A stretch of DNA of 64,000 bases from Cannabis sativa (taxonomy: Eukaryota; Streptophyta; Magnoliopsida; Rosales; Cannabaceae). The notes beneath the pieces are model-generated. The model ran no database searches and was not told where the DNA came from. It was given only the letters and a program-made list of their open reading frames with translations. Positions 35,050-46,935 of this stretch are shown here, piece by piece. Every line of letters begins with the position of its first letter. Position 1 is the first letter of the stretch. The stretch covers positions 76,028,211-76,092,210 of the forward strand of contig NC_083604.1 in assembly GCF_029168945.1 (NCBI RefSeq), given 5' to 3'. The translations under genes and the position numbers were made by a program.

Positions 35050-36043
35050 TGTATAAGTAAACAATTTTTAAAATTTTATAATAATGTATAATTTTATCAT
35101 AATTATATATTTAATGTAAGTATTAAAATGTTCATCATATATAATAATTATAGTTATTATCAATTTTTCAAAGAAGAATAATTAGTGGAAGATAAATATC
35201 CACTTCTCCAGGGTGGTAGTTCGTTGTAGTGCATGTGAAGTTATTTATTTATTATTATAATTTGGCACACTCACTCACGCTTCATTAACAATTCTAACAA
35301 CTTTCCAATAATAATTCTATAACAGGTTTCTTACCTCATACCAAGAATCATTAAGCCCTAAATAAGCATATATAATGGATATTGTGTATCAAATTAATGT
35401 TCATACAGCACATATTTTTTTTTTTTTTGAAAATATACAGCACATATTTTAGTATATATAATACAAGGAAAAAGCCTTATTAATTAGTCAACCCCAAAAA
35501 TAAAAGAACAACTTATGAGTCCATGTGGCTTTTATCATATATCCAAGATTTGGTGAAAGATAATATATTCATTTACTATATAGGAATTAGTTTTGTCACC
35601 TCTTAATATATATTGAATATATATGGAGTAGCTAGTAGGCAATTGCAAGTGTGTATTTTTATTAGCATGATCATCACTTGATCAATAAACCCCAGCTAAA
35701 ATTAAACTTCATGACCAAATATTAATGTAATTTTTTGTTTTTTTCTTTCACTCAATTAAGTATTGAATCTGAATAATAAGTCCTATATTAGTTTTTTTTA
35801 AAACCTTATCAGAACTTCAAAAATAAATAACAACAATTATACAATCAAACCACTAAAAAATTATGAACTGAGTCATTAATTACTTAATAATATATATTTA
35901 ATAAAGTAAATATATTTTCTCCCAATAAAATCAGTTTTGTTAGAATAAATTAGATCTAATATTTTCCTAATACAAGTGCCACCTCATTATTATCTCTTTG
36001 ATGACTAATTAAAAGCATCTCCAACATGACTTTAAAACACTAA
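35050..36043. other. AT-rich intergenic stretch
   Basis: No gene was recognised. It contains a poly-T/GAAA micro-insertion flanked by a 16-bp repeat (35403-35450). Confidence 0.5.
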
Positions 36044-36721
36044 TGGCACGTTTACTATACAGTAATCAGAATCGGAATAAATTAATGGAGAAATGTAACG
36101 GAATAAATGAAAAATAATCGGAATCAATATTTGTAATATGTTGTTTACTAAAATTTTTTAGAAATGGAATAGTTGTGATTTATCTTGTTTACTTTACTAG
36201 GAAACGTAATCGGAATGCTTAAATTGACTAAATTGCCCTTTTGAGTTAAACTATATTATATGGTAGTTATTTTGCAAGACATATTTTAAAGGACAAAATT
36301 GTCATTATATATTTAATATTAAAAAATAAAATAAAAATAATAAAAATCCATTACCCTTAATGGCATTCCTTACAAAATTGGTGGGAGAAGTTCTCCCTTT
36401 CTTTTCTCCCTTATTCAATCAACTTCTCCCTTTCCCAGGCCCGGCCCTGGGCATAGGCGGGCTAGGCCTGTGCCTAGGGCCCACTCAGCCCAGGGGCCCA
36501 AAATTTTTTTTTTCTCTTTTAAAATTATACATTTTTTTTAACGATTTTGAAAAATACCACATTTTTTCTAACATAAGGGCCCAAAAAATTTTTTTTTCCC
36601 TATGACCCACTTTGTTTCAGGGTCGGCCCTGCCCTTTCCTAATTTTAATAATGCAAGTAAACAAATGTAAGGAAATGATTACCTTACTATTGATTCCCAT
36701 TACTTATTAGTAAACATGCCA
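36044..36721. mobile_element. Harbinger/Tourist-like element with TAA duplication, carrying a nested hAT
   Basis: The inverted ends TGGCACGTTTACTATACAGT and TGGCATGTTTACTAATAAGT are flanked by TAA on both sides (36041-36043 and 36722-36724), the target preferred by PIF/Harbinger. Non-coding. It is interrupted by the element at 36436-36631. Confidence 0.75.
36436..36631. mobile_element. hAT-type MITE nested in a Harbinger-like element
   Basis: The ends CAGGCCCGGCCCTG and CAGGGCCGACCCTG (other strand) are inverted. A perfect 8-bp duplication CCCTTTCC lies at 36428-36435 and 36632-36639. It is GC-rich at the ends and AT-rich in the middle, 196 bp and non-coding. Confidence 0.9.
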
Positions 36722-36724
36722 TAA

Positions 36725-37714
36725 ATATAGTGTAGTTTCATATTATATTTACTTTAATGGGATATTAAAATCATACTTATAAATAGTTTTATCTACACTG
36801 TCCCACCAAATTTAGTAGGGTACGGTAGACGACACTATTTTTTTTTTAAGTTTTTAATAATTAAATAATATTTTTAAGAGAAAAATTAAATAATTATATA
36901 TATTTAGTATTAAAATATTCTTATTATAATAAAATAATAAAAATAATAGAATAATAGATAATATAATATTGGTGTAATTTTTAGTGTTGTGATTAGAATA
37001 AGAAAAAAAAATTAATGTTAAAATAGTAAATTTTTAGTGTGAATTTAGCACTAAATTTAAGTTTTACTATTAGAGATGGTTTAATGACAACTCATTTTAG
37101 TGCCCCAAACTATAAATATAACACGTTTTAAAAAAAAAAAACTATAAATATAACATATTTGGAGTGCTGTAAATATAAAATTAAAATCCTTTCGAAAAAA
37201 AATATAAAATTAAAATTTACATAATTATATATATATAAAAAAAATATGAGAAAAGGTTTGGGAATTTGGTATTTGATTTGTGAGATTAAAATAGAAGGGA
37301 GAAGAAGTCAAGTACTCCACGTGTCAAAGTGGGTCTGAATCTAAGTTTAAGCAGGACATAGAAGAGAGAATTATTCACTTCCACTAATGGTGAATGGTAA
37401 CTGTAACTCAAATCAAAGGGATCACATTTCAGGAATTCTGTACTCTCTCTCTTCCCTTATGCAACTAGAATGGAAAGCTTTCATGGGGTTTTTGACATTT
37501 TGTGAAATGTGGTTGAAATTTGGTGGGAGGGTCCACATGAAAAAGTACAAAGAGTTAGAAACAAAGAAAGAAAATTCAACATAACAACACTCATCACTAC
37601 TATTAGGGAGTACAACCTTCAAACTTTGGTTTGATTCCCTCTATCTTTTTTTTGTTGGCTTTTAAGGAAGGTGGAAAATTTCATATTCACTACTTCCCTT
37701 TTATAACTCAACTT
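36725..37714. promoter_or_regulatory. Region upstream of the DA1-like gene
   Basis: The distal part is AT-rich with no gene. A G-box CACGTG sits at 37318-37323. A TATA-like TTATATATAAAG is at about 37715-37726. If it is used, transcription starts near 37755. Confidence 0.35.
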
Positions 37715-37754
37715 TTATATATAAAGTCTCCATTGATTTTTGCAATTGATCTTA

Positions 37755-38497
37755 TTCAATTTCTCACCTTTTTTCCCTTTTGGACGTGGATCCAAGTCCT
37801 TTCCTCTATTCACTCACTACTTTTCTTTCTTCATCTCTTTTCAATTCTTAATCTAAGTTTCTTTTCTGGGCATGGCGGAAAGATTCTTTCTTTGGGGTTT
37901 AATTATGGTTTGGTGATTATGCATTCATGGAATTTAGAGATTTTATCTGATCTGGGGATACATCAGATTCTTCTGCAGATTTATTATTAATCTATTATTG
38001 TAGGTGGGGTTTCTTTTCTGACTCTACTTGTTTTCTTTCTCTTGTTTCATTATATCTGCCTTATCAACTATTTATCTAGTTGGAAGATTGGGATATACCC
38101 CTGTGCTTTTATTTTTCCTTCTTTAATAACAATATTTAAGAGTATAGGTAGGTGGAACTTCTGCTTTTTTAAATATGTGGCTTTAATGTTATCTGAATGA
38201 TTGATTCTAAAAGCATTCTTAAGAATCTCTGAGGTGGTGAAAGTTGTCATACCATATTAGAATCCTGGGTTTGAAGCACTTTTTTGGTATTGTATCTGGG
38301 TTATGTGATTGAGTGTGTTTTTTCTATTCTTGGTCTAGAAATTTGGTTCTGAAAGGCTATTAACAAATCTACTTTAATCTAATTCAGATACCCTTTTAAC
38401 CATATTCTCTACATGACCATGTTATGTATGAACTCAATCCCATTTGACACTTAGCTAAAAATGTTTGTGACTTGATTTGCAGGAACAAGTTTGGATT
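37755..38497 (+). other. Probable 5' leader and leader intron of the DA1-like gene
   Basis: A plausible donor (TGTAG/GTGGGG, about 38003) and a good acceptor (GATTTGCAG at 38482) suggest a leader intron ending 15 bp before the start codon. A 14-codon upstream frame (ATG 37872, stop 37914-37916) lies in the leader exon and could dampen translation. Inferred without transcript data. Confidence 0.4.
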
Positions 38498-40979
38498 ATG
38501 GGTTGGCTGAACAAAATTCTTAAAGGTTCGAGTCACAAAACCTCACGTGGGCACTATCATGGAACCTATGAAGAGAACCATAATTCAGGGGTAAATGAAT
38601 TCATGGATTTATTTCATTTTAATTTGGTTGGTTTTTGGCAATTTCTCTGAACTAAATCAATGGAAGCAATGCCGGTTACTATTCTTTGGTCTTTGCAGGA
38701 TGAGTTGTCAGATTTTGACAAAGAGGAAATTGCACTTGCACTTACTCTATCCCTTTCGGAACAAGATTATAAAGGGAAAAAAGTAGCTGGTAAGTAACAC
38801 ATGATGGGAGATAAGATAGTATTTGATTGTGTACTAAATTTTATAAGATTATTATGCTCATGACAATTGCTACTTTCAGAACCTGAATCCGAATCCGAGT
38901 CTGAATCAGAACTCGAGGAGGTTGAATGTATTGCTACAATGCAGTCAGATGAAGATGAAGTTGAAGAACCAGTTCAGGTTATACTTCAATCAGATGAAGA
39001 TGAAGATGAAGAACCGGCTAAAGTTGAGGAAGACGAAGAACTGCTTTCAAGTGTTCAATTAGAGGAAGATGAACAGCTTGCCAGGGCTATTCAAGAAAGC
39101 CTGAGCATGGAGTCTCCTCCCCATCATGACAACGGCAGCTTATTTCTGCCTCATCCTTTCTTGTTTTCATCTGGCTACAGGTAAACACAGTCGCCTTACT
39201 ACTGTTATAAGCCAATGTCTCAAGTCCCCATGTTCTTAGTTCCTTTTGCAAATTGAGATTGTAGTTTATGCAATTGAATTATAACCATCAATGGCATATG
39301 GCTTGCAGGATTTGTGCTGGCTGCAATGCTGCGATCGGTAATGGAAGGTATTTGAGTTGTATGAATGGCGTTTGGCATCCAGAATGCTTTCGCTGCCACG
39401 CTTGTAATCAGGCCATTACTGATCATGAGGTCCGAATTGCCATGTCTTTGCCTAACTCATGGAATTTTCATTTGACTTATACAAACCAGTTAATTCTTTT
39501 CTATTTTGTTTCTTTCGACAGTATTCTATGTCTAACAACCATCCTTATCACAAATCATGTTACAAGGAGAGGCATCATCCAAGATGTGATGTTTGCAATA
39601 GCTTTGTAAGTTTCTTGTTTGTATAGTTATTAATCAACCTCTTACATCTTTTGGTGTTTCATTTATAATGAATTTGTTCTTATTATTGCTGCAGATACCA
39701 ACCAACTCAGCAGGTTTGATTGAGTACAGGGCACATCCATTCTGGCGCCAAAAGTACTGTCCTGCCCATGAGCGCGATGGAACTCCTCGGTGTTGTAGCT
39801 GTGAAAGAATGGAGCCAAGGGACACAAAATATTTGTTACTTGATGATGGTCGTAAGCTGTGTCTAGAGTGTCTAGACTCTGCGATTATGGACACTCATGA
39901 ATGCCAACCGCTTTATCTCGAGATACAAGATTTCTATGAAGGTTTGAATATGAAAGTGGAGCAGCAAATTCCAATGCTCTTGGTGGAGAGGCAAGCTCTA
40001 AATGAGGCCATGGAGGGAGAAAAGAATGTAATTGCAAGAATGCATTGAACTTTGATTCTATAACAAACAGTTAACACTCTTTCTTACCTAACCTTTCTCA
40101 TTTGTGAGCAGGGTCATCATCATTTGCCAGAGACAAGAGGACTTTGCTTATCAGAAGAACAGACTGTTACAACAGTAAGAGCATATTCCTTCCCCGATTT
40201 TCATCTTTTTTACCATGACTAGGCGCGCTTACATAGGATGATATCTTCTTAACTTTCTTTCTATACTAACAGATATTGAAGAGGCCTAAGATTGGTGCGG
40301 GGTACCGGATCATAGACATGATAACCGAGCCTTTTAAGCTAGTTCGTCGATGTGAAGTGACAGCAATTCTTGTCTTGTATGGCCTCCCTAGGTAATACTT
40401 TACATATCTTTTAATGAAAAATACACAAGTCTTTTTAAGTAGAATTTTCAGTTCAATGGTCTAAAACTTGTACACAGGTTGTTGACAGGGTCAATTTTAG
40501 CTCATGAGATGATGCATGCTTGGCTCAGACTTAAAGGTTTTCGCTTGTACTATAATCATTATTGTCCAATGTCAATCTCTGTATGTTTTGGAACTTGTGC
40601 TTTTACTAATAGTAGCTATGATGTGTCTTCTTTGACAGGTTATCCTAATTTAAGTCCAGAAGTTGAAGAAGGTATTTGCCAAGTCTTGGGACACATGTGG
40701 TTGGATTCAGAGATGTATTCGGGGTTGGGGAACGATGTTGTTATTGACGCCTCTTCATCATCGTCGTCATCTTCAACTCCTCCTGGATCTAGTTCATCCA
40801 AGAAGGGGAAGAGATCAGATTTTGAGAAGAAATTTGGTGAATTTTTCAAACACCAAATCGAGTCGGATTCATCAACAGCATACGGCGAAGGATTTAGGAA
40901 AGGTAACGAAGCAGTGCTCAAGTATGGCCTAAGGAGTACACTTGACCATATCAAGATGACAGGAAGCTTTCCAATTTGA
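38498..40979 (+). CDS. DA1-like: DA1/DAR1-like ubiquitin-activated peptidase, ten exons
   Basis: Exons: 38498-38590, 38699-38789, 38880-39180, 39309-39429, 39522-39605, 39695-40027, 40112-40174, 40273-40391, 40478-40536 and 40639-40979, all GT-AG and in phase, giving 534 residues (Arabidopsis DA1 is about the same). Ubiquitin-interacting motifs lie near 38-55 and 123-140, separated by a Glu/Asp-rich stretch with two MQSDEDE/LQSDEDE units. A LIM domain starts at Cys164 and is followed by a second Cys-rich LIM-like domain. The zinc peptidase motif HEMMH is at 411-415 in the conserved C-terminal domain. DA1 peptidases, activated by mono-ubiquitination, cleave growth regulators and limit organ size. 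A Ser-rich loop (SSSSSSSS) precedes the last 60 residues. It is intact. Confidence 0.93.
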
Positions 40980-41606
40980 CTTGCACAGAAATATATCTAA
41001 ATCTATATATGTATAATCAATTATTTGTCAACTAAGTTGAAATAGTACTTTGGCCTTTATGATATTTTAGTGAATAGGATTAGAAAAGTCTAAATCCCAT
41101 TAAAGCTTATACCTCATAAGATAGAATAAACGACTCAAAAAATGGTCGATTCCATATATGAAGGAAACCCTTTGTAATGTCTTCAGATCAGAACTGTTTG
41201 CAGTTGCAGTACCACATAGTATTTATTACACTCACATAATACTTTTGAGATGTTTAAAAGAAATTGTACACAATATGAATATGGAATGAGAAATGGCTTG
41301 TTTTATAAATAACATTTTCTAATTTTGAATTATTTCATGAATGGTATAATATAATCTAATATCATTTATTAGAGAAGTATATAAAACCATTTACTTTGGT
41401 AAGTATTAATTGTCCAAGTTATATAAAAATATTTTTTAAAATAATACAAAATAATACTTGAAATCAATTTTCGTAATATTTTTTTAATATAATCAAGCAG
41501 AAGATAGTTTCTAATCCAAACATATATGTAAAAAATGTAATAACTTAGTCATAATACTTTCTAATTAATTTATTATTATGTTCCCTTTTCATTAACAATT
41601 CACTAA
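40980..41606. other. DA1-like 3' flank and intergenic DNA
   Basis: 3' untranslated and intergenic AT-rich sequence. No other feature. Confidence 0.5.
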
Positions 41607-41753
41607 GGTTTGTTTGGTACGTCGTATTGTAATGTATTGTATTGCATTGTATTAGTATTATTTAATACAATACAATGTTTGGTATTGACTTGTATTAATT
41701 GATTGTGTAAAGTTATAATATATTTTTAATACACTCGATCCCAACACCAACTA

Positions 41754-42100
41754 CGGGTCTGGGTCCCGGGGGTTTGGGTCCGGGTCCGGGGTCCAGGTTC
41801 GGGGTCGGGATCCGAGTCCAGGTCCGGGGTCCGGGTCGGGGTTCGGGTCCAGGTCCGGGGTCCGGGTCTGGGTCTAGGTTCGAGTCGGGGTCCGGGTTTT
41901 AGGGTTCGAGTTCGGGTCCGGGTCTGATCCGAGTCCGGGTTTGGGTTTGGGATCCGGGTCTGGGTCTGGGTTCGAGTCCGGGGTCTGGGTCGGGGATTCG
42001 GGTCCGGGGTCCGGGTCGGGGTTCGGGGTTCGGCGTCCGGGTCCGGGTCCGAGGTCCAGGCCGAGGTCCCGGGTTCGGGTCTGGGTCCGGGTCCGGGTCG
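41754..42100. repeat. GC-rich imperfect hexanucleotide minisatellite (GGGTCC/GGGTTC)n
   Basis: About 350 bp of variants of GGGTCC, GGGTCT, GGGTTC and GGGTCG on the plus strand, in strong contrast to the AT-rich surroundings. Nine-base inverted repeats CAACACCAA (41742-41750) and TTGGTGTTG (42105-42113) bound it. The minus strand is open for 144 residues of Pro/Arg/Asp/Thr repeats, a by-product of the repeat. The G-runs could form G-quadruplexes. Confidence 0.85.
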
Positions 42101-42225
42101 AAGATTGGTGTTGACCCCAAATTCTTTGTAAATATTGTAATACAAGCTAATACGGACCATTTATTATGTATTAAATTATACAACATACATTGTATTAAAA
42201 AATTTGGTCGTAATAATTAATACAA

Positions 42226-43567
42226 GGGTAAATGGCGGCAAAATCCCCAATACTTTCGTTTTAGTTTCATTAAACCCCCACAACCCAAATTTCTGCGGGT
42301 AAACCCCAATACTCGGGTTCTGTTAGCAATTTAATACTTCCGTCCAAATTTAGCTGTTAACTGCCAGGTTGGATTGTCCACGTGGACACAATATACACGT
42401 GGCACAATTTTATTGGTCTACCTAAAAAATTATTAAAAAAAAAATTAATTTAAAATTAAAAAAAATTATAAATAAAAAATTAAATAATTTTTTTTTCTTT
42501 CTTTCATTTTTCCTTTTTTTCTTTTTCTTTCTTTTTTCTTTTCTTTTTTTTTTTGTTTTTTTCTTTTTCTTTCGTTTGAAACAAACCCTCTCTCTTTACA
42601 TCACTCTCTCTCGATCTCCTTTCTCTCGATCTCCTCTATGTTTTTTTTTCTGTTTTTTTCTTTTTCTTTCGTCAAAAACAAACACAAACCCTCTCTCTCT
42701 CTACATCACTCTCTCTCGATCTCCTCTCTCTTTCTCGTTTTCAATCTAGGGTTTTCAAAACCCCCTTGGGCGGCCACCAAAGTTCTCCACCCTCACGAGC
42801 CTCGCCTGACACCAAGGAGGAGATCGACAGATCTCCGATCTCACGAGCCCCATCGCAGAACCCCACACCTCACGAGCCTCGTGTTCAGTAAGCCCTCTCT
42901 CTCGCCCTTGCGATTTTCTTTCTCCGTTAGTTGCGATTTTATTTCTCTTTAATCTGAAGTCTCTTTGATGTGTTTAGATCTGGATGTGGGGTTTTGTTTG
43001 GATCTGAAAAGAGGTTTCGGTGATGGTTTTGGTGTGTAGATGTGGTTTTGGTGGTGTGGGCAGTTCTGTTGAGGTGGGCAGATGTGGTGGTCTGGGTGGA
43101 GGAAGGGTGGTCTGGGCGGAGTAAGGGTGGTTGTGGTGTGGGCGGTGGTCTGGGCAGAGTGATAGAGCGAGAGTGATGGTTGAGATTGAGAGAGGTGGGG
43201 ATCGAGTGCTGAGAGAGAGGGGGATCGAGAAAGACTGTTTGCAAGAAAGAAAAGAAAAAAAGAAAGAAAAAGAAAAAGAAAGAAAAAAAAATTATTTAAT
43301 TTTTTATTTATAATTTTTTTTTTAATTTTCAAATAATTTTTTTTTATTTTTTTTTAAAATAATTTTTTAGGTGGACCAATAAAATTGTGCCACGTGTATA
43401 TTGTGTCCACGTAGACAATCCAACCTGACAGTTAACAGCTAAATTTGGACGAAAGTGTTAAATTGCTAACAGAACCCGAGTATTGGGGGTTTACCCGCAG
43501 AAATTTGGGTTGTGGGGGTTTAATGAAACTAAAACGAAAGTATTGGGAGTTTTGCCGCCATTTACCC
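42226..43567. mobile_element. Long-TIR Mutator-type element, Pack-MULE-like
   Basis: Both ends begin GGGTAAATGGCGGCAAAA and are inverted over about 205 bp (42226-42434 and 43364-43567). A perfect 9-bp duplication TTAATACAA lies at 42217-42225 and 43568-43576. The interior (about 42540-43260) is quite different: CT-rich and then GC-richer sequence resembling a gene leader (CTAGGGTTTTCAAAACCCCC, Arg/Pro-rich frames), with a tandem duplication of about 100 bp and a right part that is GA-rich. No transposase. Captured host sequence is likely but unproven. Confidence 0.8.
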
Positions 43568-43656
43568 TTAATACAATACATTGCTTAATCCAAACATAGT
43601 GTTATTTATCATTTAATACAATACGACCCTTATACGGCGTACCAAACGAGCCCTAA

Positions 43657-44048
43657 GAGTATTATTTTGTACCATTTTAAAAAAAAATAAAAATTTGAAT
43701 TGTTAATTGTTAAGTCAATAGTGATGCCTAAAACCACTTAAAGTACCATATCGTTTTAAGTGCAATTAAAAATGTGATTCTATATAATTTTAAGTTAATA
43801 ATTATTATAAAATATCGCTAATTATTTGCATAGCATTACATTTTATGTTGGTTCTGCTTACATGAGGAAAAGGTAATTCATGAGCATTGCATTCTTTCAG
43901 AGGATGGTGTTCTTGGTTGGGCTCTTGACTATGCTTTTTGCTATCAGGAAGCCAACATTTCGAAGCCTTGTTGTGCCGATCGGGCTGAATCTCTTTCTAT
44001 GGGCAGTCTTCAAGCTCTACAGGTTAGACAACGCCTGTCTTTGGTCAT
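43657..44048. other. AT-rich spacer
   Basis: Bases 43860-44045 may belong to the same decayed retroelement as the RNase H remnant that follows. Confidence 0.4.
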
Positions 44049-44374
44049 TTGAAGCTTAACATTGATGATGACCTAGCCGTAGGAGATAGAATGGCTGGTT
44101 GTAGTGTTGTGATAACGAACCATTCTGGTCATTGCTTGGCATCAACGGTAGCCCTTGTTCAAGCATTGGTCTTGCCTCCGACTGTTATAATGGTCTTTTC
44201 CTTTGCAGAAGGTTGGGGTTCAATGTTATTGAAGTTGAGTCTGATTGTAACAGAGTGTGCATTGCTTTGACTACTAAAAACACTCTCTTAGTTGAGTTTG
44301 GGTTTGTTTTAGTTGATATCTTATCTATTTGTAATAGCTTGACTGTATTTGGTTTCAAATATTGTAATCCATAG
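44049..44374 (+). pseudogene. RNase H-like (RVT_3 type) domain remnant
   Basis: One frame starts LKLNIDDDLAVGDRMAGCSV and VITNHSGHCLAS, the start of the RNase H-like domain found in plant LINEs and their derivatives. It shifts frame near 44205 and continues as LGFNVIEVESDCNRV and SICNSLTVFGFKYCN, the rest of the domain. No full gene is present, so it is a relic of a LINE-type element or a derived gene. Confidence 0.6.
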
Positions 44375-44399
44375 CACATGATTTTGCTAAATTGGCCCT

Positions 44400-46889
44400 T
44401 ACGTTTGATAATGTTATGTAGTGCTATAAACATGAGAATGAGAATGGTAATTGTAATATGAATGGTAATGTAATGGAATTAAAATTGTAATAAAAATGGT
44501 ATTATGATGTTTGGTGTGGCTCTGTAATGAGATTATAATCAAATAAAATAAGTTGTATATTGACAAAAATATCCTTAATTTTATTCTTTTTAATATTTAA
44601 AATTTTAAAAAAATAATAAAAAAGAGCAAAAGAGATATTTTCTAAGAATGTAATCATCATTACATTAGTTTTAGAGAAATTTACACTCCGCGACGAATTT
44701 TTGAAATTAATACTATGATTACCATTTTCTTTTTTATTTCAGTTATAATACCTTCTCATTTTAATTTTTTACATTACGTGTATACAGTCCAAAAATTAAG
44801 CAGCACATTAATACAAATACACTAATTGTGTTGTTCTTTTCTTTCCGTTTGTTTGTTTTTGTTTTTGCTAATTTTTTTATTTATTAATATGAAACACACA
44901 AACAATAAAAGTTTTCTTTAATATTATAAAAACTTTCTCTCTTCTTTTTTTTTTTCTTTTTTTTTTAAAAAAAAAGAATTTAAAAATTTTTTTTAGTCAC
45001 ACTAATAATTATTTAAGCTAAAAAATTATACCATCATTATCTACATTTTTAATACGATCGTTTTAACATATGAAAAACACATATTTTTTCTTTTACTATT
45101 ATCAAACAAAATGATCAAAATTAAAAGTAACATTTTAGTTTCTTTTTCACTTAGTTTACTAAAAAAAAAGTAAATTTTCAAATATAATAAAATTTAATAT
45201 ACCAATTATAATATAGTACGTTACTATTTTCTTTTATAATTATTTCATATTTAAAAGTTACTAAATCATATTTTAATTTTATAAAATACTTTTCACAAGT
45301 TTTTAAAATAACTTATAAGAAAACATAATAGTACCAAATTTTTCACTTAAACAAAATTCAATGTACCAACTAATTTCATGAGTTACTAAAAAGTATTTTA
45401 TATTTACTAGATAATATTTTACATAAATTTATTTTACAGAACAATTTCAATAAATGTCTAAAAAAAAGAGTAACCTCTATATTTTAATTTACATAAGTTT
45501 TTTTTTAGAGTAATTTTAATACATTTTTAAAAAGTATACACACTCATCTCAATTTTTTTTTACATCACACCGTTAGTTGGTTGAGCTCAAGAGTAGTATC
45601 ATCAATACCTACTTTTTCAAGATCATCATTTTAATATATAGAAATCATATATTTTTTTGTTGAATCCAGAAAAAATGATCGAAATCAAAAATAACATTTT
45701 AGTTTCTTTTATATTTTGTTAACGAAAAAGTAATCAAACTATAAAATTAAACAAACTTTAATAGATTATAAATTATTTTCTAATTTCATATTTAAAAGTT
45801 ACCTTGTAGTATTCTAAATAAGTTTATTTTATTGAAACTGTTTTGATAAATTCCTAAAAGAACTTATAAAGAAACCAAATAGTATCTTAATCAATATTAG
45901 AATTGTTAATATTAAAAAAATTGACTCTACTAATTTTGATATTAAGTATACTTTATCATAACTCTGTAATTTTATCATATATATTTAAAGGTAGCGAAAG
46001 TTACTAAAAGAATGTGAAACTATCTTAAATAACAATACATGGTAACTTTTAAATATGAAAATAATAACTAATAATAAAATATAATAATTTGTGTAGTTAG
46101 TTGGTTAATTTTACTTATATTACCAGTTTATTTAGTCTTTGGTTAAAAGAAATGGTAGTGATGTCTAACCATTACGTATGAGGTGCCTGCTATATATTGC
46201 AATTAAATATTGGGTTTTAAAGATTTTAATTTAATAATTTTTGTAAAATATCACTAATCATTAACAAAAAAGTTACCTCACGGTGGTATTGGTATTACTG
46301 ATGCTTAATATCAATGCTAAAATATATAGATATAAATAAATAAAAAATTATACTTTTTATTTGGATCATTTTTTTTATGATAGTAAATATTTATGTTTTT
46401 CACATATTAAAATGGTTGTATCAAAAAGTAAGTTGCGACAGTATTTTTTAAAACTAAAATAAAATAATTAGTATTTTTTTTATTTAGTGTAACTAATATT
46501 TTTTTTTTTTTTGGAAAGATGAATAGGAAAGAGAATATATATGTACTTAATAAAAAGACAAAAAAGGAGAAAAAAAAAAGAATTCAGCAAAAAAAAAAAC
46601 TTGAAACTGAAAAGGGAGGGTCAGTTCGGTGGGCTTTATTTTTTGAGGTTCGGTATAAATGTCTTGATAATTGTGTATTATTTTTTCTGATACTATTTGT
46701 ATAATTATTTTACAATATCCGTATAAAACTAAAAAATCCCCTTAGTTTTATGATGTAATGAGAATTACAATACATAGTGTAATGACCATTATAATGTAAA
46801 GTCATTACAAATGTTTAAAAATAAAAGCAAACAATATAATGGTAATAATGATTCCATTACAATTCTTATTACAATAAACCAACCATGCC

Positions 46890-46890
<1 letters not shown>
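44400..46890. repeat. AT-rich repeat-containing region
   Basis: There is no gene. Related blocks at about 45055-45560 and 45640-46100 share phrases such as ATGATCRAAATYAAAARTAAC and TAACATTTTAGTTTCTTTT, so an old duplication of about 500 bp is present. Phrases at about 44430-44510 (GAATGGTAATGTAATGGAAT) and 46830-46880 (inverted relatives) suggest diverged terminal repeats of one element of about 2.4 kb. Confidence 0.4.

Positions 46891-46935
<45 letters not shown>
46890..46935. repeat. (TAA)n microsatellite, left part
   Basis: About 15 TAA units, interrupted by the foldback element and continuing at 47311-47334. Confidence 0.9.

Larger units (their letters stand above)
41607..43653. mobile_element. 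Harbinger/Tourist-like element with TAA duplication, hosting nested insertions
   Basis: The inverted ends GGTTTGTTTGGTACGTCGTA and GGGCTCGTTTGGTACGCCGT (other strand) are flanked by TAA at 41604-41606 and 43654-43656. The subterminal DNA is rich in TAATACAATA phrases. It is interrupted by a GC-rich minisatellite and by a Mutator-type element. It encodes no transposase. Confidence 0.75.

Noticed and set aside
41726..42186. Pro/Arg/Asp-rich minus-strand proteins of 144 and 95 residues
   Set aside because: They are translations of the GGGTCC minisatellite in different frames, with no non-repeat domain.
42638..43332. Several Ser/His/Pro-rich or Lys/Glu-rich open frames of 60-127 residues
   Set aside because: They fall in low-complexity CT- or GA-rich cargo of the Mutator-type element on both strands, with no conserved motif.
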